Under the pieces are notes generated by a model, which saw only the letters and a list, made by a program, of their open reading frames with translations, did not search any database and was not told where the DNA came from. A DNA stretch of 41,021 nucleotides from Bacteroidetes bacterium HGW-Bacteroidetes-6 (GTDB lineage: Bacteria; Bacteroidota; Bacteroidia; Bacteroidales; DTU049): the NCBI GenBank assembly GCA_002842495.1, contig PHDB01000031.1, positions 1 to 41,021 on the forward strand, in the 5' to 3' direction. Positions within the stretch are counted from its first letter, which is position 1. Each line of letters starts with the position of its first letter. Positions 34,723 to 41,021 of this stretch are shown one piece after another. A program made the position numbers and the translations under genes.

Positions 34723-35577
34723 CTACAGCACTGTCACAGTAAATTTTCTGTATGCTGCTACACAACCCAACCCATTCTCGATATTGGTTGGAACAATCAC
34801 AGGCTCAGAGAAAGGATCGTCGCCATTTTGAGATAGAATGGCTCGATGATAATTGTAGTAGATCTCGTCGGTGGTATAGAGTGTTAGTTTCAGACTGGTT
34901 ACACTATCGCGCGATGAATCGTAGTAATAAAAAATACGTCCGCTTATTTCCTGTCCATCATGGTCAATATCTTTCATGAAATATTCCACTTCGGGATAAA
35001 TAATATTCCACACAGAATCTCCGGACCAGCTGTCGATGTATCCGAGTTCGGCTCCAACTCTGTAAAAATTACCCTCTCCGATAGCATCGATAAATGAATA
35101 AATTGCATAATACGAATAATATTCGTCATCGAGATAGTGAGTTGAATCGTATCCGCTGAAAACCATACTCTGGTTTGTCTGCAATGGAATGGTGCACGAT
35201 CCACTGCATTCGGTTACACCATCAATTTTGAGTTCTACTTTGTAGGTTTCGCCAGGCAAAATTGGAAACAACGATTGCGATACCTGAAATTTAAAATTTC
35301 CATTCTGGTCTTCGGTCCAGGTTTGCCGTGGAAGTTCAAAACCGTTAATATACAATTTCACATGAGTTATCCATGAAGTATCTGTCAGTGATGTTTGTTC
35401 GCCAAAAACCGGAGTTGAACGGTTTACCAGAACCATCACGACGCTGTCTTCGGGGGAAAGATATGAATGTAAAACATAATGGGACTCAGAACCCGGCACA
35501 TCTATAGTGGTTACCATTTCTTCGCACGAAGAAAACAATGCCGTAATCAACAATAATAATATCCAATGCTTTTTCAT
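34723..35577 (-). CDS. DUF4249-family outer-membrane lipoprotein
   Basis: The 284-residue product has a lipoprotein signal peptide with lipobox LFSSC, so C18 should be lipidated. The mature part fits DUF4249: an N-terminal beta domain with YVLHSYLSPEDSVVMVLVNRSTPV, a middle GETYKVELKIDG, and a C-terminal section ending near GLGCVAAYRKFTVTV. DUF4249 proteins are encoded next to TonB-dependent receptors of the same kind as the adjoining gene, and probably form a surface lid or substrate-binding partner, in the way SusD does for SusC. The substrate is unknown. The gene begins 2 bases after the receptor stop on the minus strand, so they share one message. Confidence 0.88.
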   Translation of the reverse strand: MKKHWILLLLITALFSSCEEMVTTIDVPGSESHYVLHSYLSPEDSVVMVLVNRSTPVFGEQTSLTDTSWITHVKLYINGFELPRQTWTEDQNGNFKFQVSQSLFPILPGETYKVELKIDGVTECSGSCTIPLQTNQSMVFSGYDSTHYLDDEYYSYYAIYSFIDAIGEGNFYRVGAELGYIDSWSGDSVWNIIYPEVEYFMKDIDHDGQEISGRIFYYYDSSRDSVTSLKLTLYTTDEIYYNYHRAILSQNGDDPFSEPVIVPTNIENGLGCVAAYRKFTVTVL

Positions 35578-35579
35578 AC

Positions 35580-37937
35580 TTAGAATTTTATAGTGTAAGA
35601 AAATGAAGGAATAAGCGGAAACAATGAAACTTGCTTTAGTTGGTTGGTGTAGGTACCCGTATTATCATCGTAGTTCCCATCAACATAATAAAAATACGGA
35701 TTGTGCCGATTGTATGCATTGTAGAGACCTACTTCGAAGGTGTGTTCGCTTTTTTCGCGTTGTTTATGGTGTTGAACGCTGATATCGAATCGATGATAGG
35801 AACGCATTCTGAAATCGTTTTTCGAACCGTAATTATAGGTGTAGAACCATGGAAAATACATGTAATCCTGTGGAATATCCAAAGCTGCCTGATAGGTTTC
35901 GATAGGAATATTCAAGGCATTCCCCGAGCTATAAACCCACACACAACTTAGCGTAACCGCTTTGCTTAACTTGAAAATATTCACCACAGAAATATCGGAT
36001 CGTCGGTCGTATTTGGCATAAAATTTCTCGCCATTGTTGAGATCGTCGAACTGAAGTTGTGTCCAACTAAGCGTATAGCCAACCCAACCGGTCCATATTC
36101 CTTTGCGCTTCTGAAGAAGTATTTCAGCCCCATATGACCAGCCTTGTCCTGCTGTGATATTGTCTTCCCAACTCATTTGGTCAGCACCCGATGGATCGTC
36201 GATTAGCAAAAAACTCGCACCTTCGCGATAACCAATTACATTGCTGCTTTTTTTGTAATAACCTTCGAGTGTGAGCGACATTCCTTTCGGTAAATCGCGG
36301 GCATAACCAATTGCAGCCTGCCAGGCTTCCTGCGGTTTGATACGTCCGGTGGAAGGTACCCATAGGTCGGTTGGTAAGCCCATGCCCGTATTGCTCAGTA
36401 AATGAACATTCTGATGCATCATGGTCCACGAAGCTTTAAGGCTTGATATCTCGTTGAGCATAAAACCTATAGCTGCACGGGGTTCGGCATTAATATAATT
36501 GGCTGAATCGGTTGCGAAATCGTTGAGACGTACACCAAAATTGCCCATCCAACGTCCGAGTTTCCAATCGTCTTCGGCATACAATGACGATTCTAGCGTA
36601 CTGATGGTTGATATATTTGAAACGAATTCGTCGAGACCGCTGTCTTCGTACACAACAGCCGATGGCTTGAATCTATGCCAGGTCGACAGCATCCCAAATC
36701 GTAAAGTGTGTTTGGTGTTGGGATAGAATGTGAAATCGTACTTTGCCCCTACGTCGCGGATTCCGCTTGTGTAATGAAGTTTAAAATAACCACTTTCAAA
36801 AGCATCTTCTTCGTAGATGCGCATTTTATAATTGCTGAAGATGAGCGAAGCATTCGAAAAAAGCTTGTTCGAAAAAACATGATTCCATCGTAGAGTAGCT
36901 GTTGCATTTTCCCAAAAGAGACCGGCTTTGAATTTCTCGCTGGGCGTATCGCCATCCTCGTTGAAATAGAATTTGTCGCGACCGAAATACGAACTGGCGT
37001 ACAGTCGGTTTTTCTTATCAATTTCGTAATTCATTTTTGCATTGAAATCGTAGAAATAGTAACCGAATACGCTCCCATTGTTCATTAGTGGACGAGCCAA
37101 AACATCTATGTAGGTGCGGCGTCCTGAAACCAAAAACGAAGCCTTGTTTTTTATGATGGGTCCTTCAAGTGTAAGTCTCGACGAAATAAGTCCGATTCCG
37201 CCTTCACCACTCAGCTTTTCGCGGTTTCCATCTTTCATATTCATTTCTACTACCGACGAAAGTCGTCCGCCATAGCGAGCAGGAAACCCCCCTTTGATAA
37301 GTTCGATACTTTTGAGTGCGTCTCCATTAAAAAGGCTGAAGAATCCAAAAAGGTGATTGGCATTATAAACTGTTGCGTCGTCGAGAATAATCAGGTTCTG
37401 ATCGGGGCCTCCTCCCCGAACATACAAACCACTACTTCCTTCGTTTCCTTTTTGAACACCGGGAAGCAACTGAAGTGCCTTGAAGACATCTTTTTCGCCT
37501 AATAAAGCCGGAATCGATTTTACATCGTCAACAGGCATTGAGAAATTGCTCATTTGAGGTGTATTGCTTACATTGTTGATGGCCGAATCGGTAATAACCA
37601 CTTCCTGCAGTTCGACATTTTGCAACATCTCAACATCGAGTTCGAGAACCTGGCCGGGCTTCACTTTCACCGTTTGCGACATAAAGCCTACATAGGAATA
37701 TACTACATCGACAGCACTATCTGTTACAAATGTAAGGCTATAGAAGCCATAAGCATTGCTTACGGTACCGGTTTTTAGTGATGGAATATAAATATTGACA
37801 CCAATGAGTGTTTCGCCCGAGCCTTTTTCGACAATGCGACCACTCACAGTCGATTTGTTTTGTGCAATGACCGAAGACGGTAACAATACTGAAACGACCA
37901 TTGCTACGATGAAAACAACAGTTCCCAAAAACTTCAT
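35580..37937 (-). CDS. TonB-dependent outer-membrane receptor with carboxypeptidase-like domain
   Basis: A 785-residue outer-membrane transporter. A signal peptide (about 1-25, ending VIAQN) precedes a carboxypeptidase-D regulatory-like domain (about 28-110, SGRIVEKGSGETLIGVNIYIP). The plug domain (about 130-235, with LLPGVQKGNEGSSGLYVRGGGPDQNLIILDD) and a 22-strand-type beta-barrel complete the chain, which ends in aromatic FSYTIKF. It is much shorter than SusC proteins (about 1000), so it belongs to the group paired with DUF4249. It should import a bulky ligand using TonB-ExbBD energy; iron, peptide or other ligands are all possible. No sigma/anti-sigma pair is seen nearby. A -7 box lies about 95 bases upstream. 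Confidence 0.93.
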   Translation of the reverse strand: MKFLGTVVFIVAMVVSVLLPSSVIAQNKSTVSGRIVEKGSGETLIGVNIYIPSLKTGTVSNAYGFYSLTFVTDSAVDVVYSYVGFMSQTVKVKPGQVLELDVEMLQNVELQEVVITDSAINNVSNTPQMSNFSMPVDDVKSIPALLGEKDVFKALQLLPGVQKGNEGSSGLYVRGGGPDQNLIILDDATVYNANHLFGFFSLFNGDALKSIELIKGGFPARYGGRLSSVVEMNMKDGNREKLSGEGGIGLISSRLTLEGPIIKNKASFLVSGRRTYIDVLARPLMNNGSVFGYYFYDFNAKMNYEIDKKNRLYASSYFGRDKFYFNEDGDTPSEKFKAGLFWENATATLRWNHVFSNKLFSNASLIFSNYKMRIYEEDAFESGYFKLHYTSGIRDVGAKYDFTFYPNTKHTLRFGMLSTWHRFKPSAVVYEDSGLDEFVSNISTISTLESSLYAEDDWKLGRWMGNFGVRLNDFATDSANYINAEPRAAIGFMLNEISSLKASWTMMHQNVHLLSNTGMGLPTDLWVPSTGRIKPQEAWQAAIGYARDLPKGMSLTLEGYYKKSSNVIGYREGASFLLIDDPSGADQMSWEDNITAGQGWSYGAEILLQKRKGIWTGWVGYTLSWTQLQFDDLNNGEKFYAKYDRRSDISVVNIFKLSKAVTLSCVWVYSSGNALNIPIETYQAALDIPQDYMYFPWFYTYNYGSKNDFRMRSYHRFDISVQHHKQREKSEHTFEVGLYNAYNRHNPYFYYVDGNYDDNTGTYTNQLKQVSLFPLIPSFSYTIKF

Positions 37938-38031
37938 ATCAATATAGTATTAAATTTTCATCAATAACTCTGTTTTGCCGATTCTATTGTTCCACAAATC
38001 AATAATTCTTTGTGGTTAAAGGAATACGAAA

Positions 38032-38039
38032 CAAATGTA
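38032..38039 (-). promoter_or_regulatory. candidate -7 box of the TonB receptor operon
   Basis: On the minus strand TACATTTG fits TAnnTTTG. It would give a leader of about 90 bases before the receptor gene, long enough for post-transcriptional control. No -33 element was confirmed. Confidence 0.4.
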
Positions 38040-38223
38040 CAATTTCTGGGAATAAATTGGGGAAATTCAATTTATAGAAAACATTTTTTCACCAATGCTT
38101 TCAGATCGGCCTTTGGCCCGACGATTCCATGACCTATGCTTTGCTCCGAAAGTTCATTACGCAAGGCGTGACTGAAATGTCGGGCTTACATCCGATGCTA
38201 AAAGATTGGGATGGCATTCTGCT

Positions 38224-38277
38224 TAAACCCTCACAGAGTTGTTGCCGAAACAGCTATTAAAACTCTGTGAGGGTTTA
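38224..38277. repeat. 17-bp perfect inverted repeat
   Basis: TAAACCCTCACAGAGTT and its exact inverse AACTCTGTGAGGGTTTA enclose a 20-base spacer. The arms lack a T-run beside them that would make a standard terminator. Similar AACCCTCACAG palindromes occur as dispersed repeats in Bacteroidota genomes as I recall, but only one copy is in this window. It could still fold in RNA between the two minus-strand operons. Confidence 0.7.
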
Positions 38278-38361
38278 GCTGCAAAAAGCTGGGATTGGCA
38301 TTAAGCGCAAGCTTTAATATAAATTTTAACCAAGTGAAAGGCTAGTTGAATCCCACAAACA

Positions 38362-38470
38362 CAGCCTGTTGTCATTTTGAATTAATTTCAGAATCTAACA
38401 GGCTGGCATCCTATAAACTCTGGCAAACCTCTGAAACCTACTGTACAGATCCTCATCGCCATCAGGATGG
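38362..38470. repeat. diverged copy of the palindromic repeat family seen at 14.4 kb
   Basis: CAGCCTGTT (38362-38370) and AACAGGCTG (38397-38405) flank a 26-base core that matches the left end of the 14.4-kb element at 20 of 26 positions. An ATCAGGATG motif about 60 bases further on corresponds to the right part of the first copy. It ends about 20 bases after the SIMPL stop on the minus strand and may serve as its terminator. Confidence 0.5.
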
Positions 38471-38491
38471 CGAAAAGCGAGTTTAGAGAAT

Positions 38492-39226
38492 CTACCGCAC
38501 TTCGAACACCAGATGCACTGTGATGGATGCTGTTTTTTCCTGCGACGATGTATTGAATGTACCTCCCCAGCTGTAATCTTCGTCGCTGTTGCGGGCAGTA
38601 ATCTGAAAAACGCCCATATCTCCATAAATCAAGCGCTGAATACTTCCACCGCTGTTTTCGGCAATTTTCTCGGCACGTGTGCGACCGTCTTTTGTAGCTT
38701 CTTCGATGAGCTGCAATTTAAGGTCAGAAAGCTTGGTGTAATAGAACAAAGGTGTTTCGCTGTAAATCTCAACTCCTTCGTCAATCAGCGACGAAACTTC
38801 GCGCGAAGCATCATCGACCCGTTTAATGTCGGTCGATTCAATTTTTACAGTTTGCGACAAGCGATATCCTGTAAATTCACTGCGGCTGTCGCCGTTGTTG
38901 TCGTAAATAGTTTCGTATTCGCGGTTGATACGAACGGCCGAAAACTGAACTTCTTTTTCCGAAATGCCTTTTTCGTTCAGAAAAGCTTTCACTTTTTCAA
39001 CGTCGGCTTTGAGTTCATTCGAAGCAACTTTCATGTCTTTGTTCGACTTGTAGAACGAGCCGTTCCACACAATAAGGTCCGAGCTGAAGTTTTTCTCCGA
39101 AAGTCCGGTTACTTCAATTTTGTGAATAACTGCATTGCGGTTTTTGTAGGATGTACCGAGCAGATAGCCCGTAACAATAATCGCTACCGAAATAATAATT
39201 GTTGAAATGAGTTTGGTGTCTTTCAT
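38492..39226 (-). CDS. SIMPL (DUF541) domain periplasmic protein
   Basis: The 244-residue protein has one N-terminal hydrophobic segment (about 8-27, ISTIIISVAIIVTGYLLG) that serves as signal or anchor. A SIMPL/DUF541 domain follows, with VTGLSEKNFSSDLIVW, GYRLSQTVKIESTDI and LKLQLIEEATKDGRTRAEKIAENSGG. SIMPL proteins form rings in BP26-like members; their biochemical role is unclear. The gene is the last of a minus-strand group: its ATG overlaps the stop of the upstream glycosyltransferase by four bases (ATGA), so coupled translation is likely. A link of a SIMPL protein to surface-sugar synthesis is not established. Confidence 0.88.
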   Translation of the reverse strand: MKDTKLISTIIISVAIIVTGYLLGTSYKNRNAVIHKIEVTGLSEKNFSSDLIVWNGSFYKSNKDMKVASNELKADVEKVKAFLNEKGISEKEVQFSAVRINREYETIYDNNGDSRSEFTGYRLSQTVKIESTDIKRVDDASREVSSLIDEGVEIYSETPLFYYTKLSDLKLQLIEEATKDGRTRAEKIAENSGGSIQRLIYGDMGVFQITARNSDEDYSWGGTFNTSSQEKTASITVHLVFEVR

Positions 39227-40389
39227 GATTCTATGATTTGGCGAAGTTTTCCGATTTGTGAATTCCAGGAATAATTTTCAGCTACAAATTTTTTGCCATT
39301 TGCAGCTATTTGGGCACGTAATTCATCATTCCCAAGTAACAAAGCAACCGCTCCGACCCATTCCCCGGGTGTGTTGGCTACCAAAATATTTTCGCCGTGG
39401 GTTGCCCCCAGGGCATTGTTGGCCAATGAAGTTGTGATACATGCTATTCCCATGCTCATGGCTTCGAGCAATTTATTCTGAAGTCCGGTTCCAATTTGCA
39501 TGGGAGCAACAAAAATAAGTGCACGACAATAATACTCGCGTAAATCGTCGACCCAACCTGTAACAATAACATGATCGGAGGCAAGCATTTTGATGCGACT
39601 ATGGGGTTTTGCCCCTGCTATCACTAGCTTGGTGGAAGGGAAAGGCATAAGAACAGCCGGTAATACATGATCGGTAAAATACTCCATAGCATTCACATTG
39701 GGAGCATAACTCATGTTGCCAACAAACAGCAGCTGATGTTTCTTTACACAGTCGCGCGGCGAATAATGGATTGTATCCACTCCATTTGGAATCACATGCA
39801 GGTTATTACTTTTCACTGGCAATGCCTCGCGATCCTGTTCCGAAATAATGAGTGTATGATCGAACCAAGTTGATACATGCTTTTCGAAACGAAGTAACCG
39901 ACGACCTTCGCTTCGGTAGAACCAACTGGTAATACGCGAAGAACTTTCTGCCCGCCGTTTCATCCCCAGTGACAAGGTGTCCTGATAATCAAGAATTTTA
40001 AGCGAATCGAGACCTTTAGCGTATTCTGCGGTACGAACCAATTGGCAAAAGACAGCATCGGGCTTACTTTCTCGGGCGGCATTCCGGATGGCTCGTTTCA
40101 TTCTTGCATTGTAGAAATAGGCCACCTGAAAAGGTTTTCCGTTGAAAAGAGCCAATATGGCATTCCAAGCAACCGACCACAACGAAATTCGGTAAAACGA
40201 ATACTGATCGGAAACAGATGCAATCTGACCCACCACATCGGAGTCGTATTTCTCGCGATACAACGCGAAAAGTGTGATATGATAATGTTCTTTAAGACCT
40301 TTTATAAAATAATATGCTCTGAGTTTATCGCCTTTTTCGAGCGGATACGGAATGCGGGGCAATATCACAAATAATGCTGGGCGTTTCAT
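39223..40389 (-). CDS. GT4-type glycosyltransferase
   Basis: A 388-residue retaining GT-B-fold glycosyltransferase of the GT4/group 1 type. The N-terminal domain opens with PRIPYPLEKGDKLRAYYFIKGL. The nucleotide-sugar domain shows NVHVIPNGVD-like NLHVIPNGVDTIHYSP, LLFVGNMSYAPN, VIVTGWVDDLREYY and the donor-binding segment PMQIGTGLQNKLLEAMSMGIACITT. It has no signal peptide and should act at the cytoplasmic face on a lipid-linked glycan. The acceptor and sugar are unknown. It overlaps a second glycosyltransferase upstream and the SIMPL gene downstream by four bases each, forming one operon that continues past the window edge. Confidence 0.9.
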   Translation of the reverse strand: MKRPALFVILPRIPYPLEKGDKLRAYYFIKGLKEHYHITLFALYREKYDSDVVGQIASVSDQYSFYRISLWSVAWNAILALFNGKPFQVAYFYNARMKRAIRNAARESKPDAVFCQLVRTAEYAKGLDSLKILDYQDTLSLGMKRRAESSSRITSWFYRSEGRRLLRFEKHVSTWFDHTLIISEQDREALPVKSNNLHVIPNGVDTIHYSPRDCVKKHQLLFVGNMSYAPNVNAMEYFTDHVLPAVLMPFPSTKLVIAGAKPHSRIKMLASDHVIVTGWVDDLREYYCRALIFVAPMQIGTGLQNKLLEAMSMGIACITTSLANNALGATHGENILVANTPGEWVGAVALLLGNDELRAQIAANGKKFVAENYSWNSQIGKLRQIIES

Positions 40390-41021
40390 GATTTCATCTT
40401 TCGTTGTATCAAAGCCTCAAGCTTTTGTGTAATAATTTCGGGTGAATGCTGATTGCGAATGGTCTTAATACTTTCCTTGCCAATGTTCTCAATCAATGAT
40501 GGATCGGCCACAATACGTGGTATGATGCTAATCATGGCTGCAGCACCGTCGCAAATAATTATATCGGTTCCATTTTCTACCATGAGACCTTCGGCGCCAA
40601 CGGGTGTAGTAACAACCGGAATTCCCAACGACATGGCTTCGGCAATTTTAATGCGAACACCGCTTCCGGAAAGTAACGGAACAATCAGAGCATCGAGCGA
40701 TTGCATGAATTCTTCGGCACTATCAACTTCACCATGTACAAAAACACCCATGGCCTCATTCGAAATAAGATTATCGGGCATGTTCCTGCCTGCTAAATGT
40801 AATGAGGCTTCGGAGGTCTGTTTTCTGATTTCTGGCCATACTTCCGAAAGGAACCACGCAATTCCTTCGGCATTGGGGGCCCAGTCCATCGAGCCAATAT
40901 GGCCGAAACGAGCTGTGAATTTTTTTTTGCGTGGCTCATCGCAACGCTTTGGAATAGCAAAGGCAATGGTTTCAACATCGGCTTGTGGTTGCATCAGACG
41001 TGTTTGCTCAGTATCCACATC
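40386..41021 (-). CDS. GT4-type glycosyltransferase, 5'-truncated by the window edge
   Basis: Only the C-terminal 211 or so codons are inside the window; the frame is open to the edge, so the true start lies outside. The part seen is the donor-binding half of a GT4 glycosyltransferase: GHIGSMDWAPNAEGI, LHLAGRNMP, VFVHGEVDSAEEFMQSLD and the signature LLSGSGVRIKIAEAMSLGIPVVTTPVGAEGL. It is a homologue of, but not identical to, the adjoining glycosyltransferase. Two such genes in a row suggest a capsule, exopolysaccharide or O-antigen cluster to the right. Its stop overlaps the next start by four bases. Confidence 0.88.
   Translation of the reverse strand, partial: DVDTEQTRLMQPQADVETIAFAIPKRCDEPRKKKFTARFGHIGSMDWAPNAEGIAWFLSEVWPEIRKQTSEASLHLAGRNMPDNLISNEAMGVFVHGEVDSAEEFMQSLDALIVPLLSGSGVRIKIAEAMSLGIPVVTTPVGAEGLMVENGTDIIICDGAAAMISIIPRIVADPSLIENIGKESIKTIRNQHSPEIITQKLEALIQRKMKS

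Larger units (their letters stand above)
37938..38491. other. intergenic region with promoter and palindromic repeats
   Basis: The region separates the receptor and SIMPL genes, both on the minus strand. It contains the receptor promoter box, a 17-bp inverted repeat and a second diverged repeat element, all listed separately. The stretch at about 38090-38205 (GGCCTTTGGCC and onward) shows no start, no family match and stops in all minus-strand frames, so I leave it unassigned. Confidence 0.5.

Noticed and set aside
38090-38205. Possible gene remnant read as FGAKHRSWNRRAKG on the minus strand
   Set aside because: It is short, bounded by stops, and I cannot tie it to a family. It may be part of a dispersed repeat, but one copy is not enough to say so.
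38674-38679. CACGTG as a possible parS core
   Set aside because: The flanking bases do not match the TTTCACGTGAAA palindrome and the site is inside the SIMPL gene, 11 kb from parB.
1-41021. CRISPR array, rRNA or tRNA genes, riboswitches
   Set aside because: No regularly spaced direct repeats, no rRNA-like stretches, no tRNA cloverleaf and no recognisable riboswitch consensus were found by eye on either strand.

Overview
The window reads as a chromosome segment of an uncultured or little-studied member of the Bacteroidota, most likely in or near the Bacteroidales/Marinilabiliales. The evidence is the set of lineage-typical families (DUF3276, DUF5683, DUF4290, DUF4249 paired with a TonB-dependent receptor, a DUF5684-like/signal peptidase I fusion, a long SecA with a C-terminal SEC-C zinc motif) and many TAnnTTTG promoter boxes just upstream of genes. 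The genus cannot be named from the sequence.

Left arm (about 1-9,960): an AT-rich accessory island. It holds a type I restriction-modification operon in the order hsdR, hsdS, AAA_13/PrrC-like ATPase, hsdM, small PD-(D/E)XK-like protein. It is bounded by a four-TM protein on the left and by two minus-strand membrane genes on the right (a coiled-coil protein and a zinc-ribbon protein). The PrrC-like gene carries an R-x3-E...H triad at the spacing of the T4-responsive anticodon nuclease and sits inside the hsd operon, as prrC does in E. coli. It is a good candidate for a second-line abortive-infection effector.

Middle (10,000-19,700): a GC-richer core with two compact units of unusual make-up. 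The first is pepE, a TehB-like methyltransferase and a cyanophycin-synthetase-like protein, abutting or overlapping. The CphA-like protein seems to have lost its ATP-grasp glycine loop and its Mur-ligase C-terminal domain. The second is a PadR regulator overlapping a HAAS/DUF1700-like membrane protein with three 60-residue GldL-like FKxMHxPGA repeats, followed by a two-repeat paralogue. A D-2-hydroxyacid dehydrogenase and an IS1595-family insertion lie between this and secA.

Right arm (19,700-41,021): mostly housekeeping. It has secA and a GH25 lysozyme, a Qnr-like pentapeptide protein, DUF3276, then a likely operon parA-parB-DUF5683-dapB-lepB closed by a strong hairpin terminator. Next come pcrA, DUF4290 and murA (active-site Cys replaced by Asp), a minus-strand TonB receptor/DUF4249 pair, and a minus-strand unit of two glycosyltransferases and a SIMPL protein that runs off the right edge. 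Two dispersed palindromic repeat families are visible around 14.4 kb and 38.2-38.5 kb. No tRNA, rRNA, CRISPR array or recognised riboswitch was seen.
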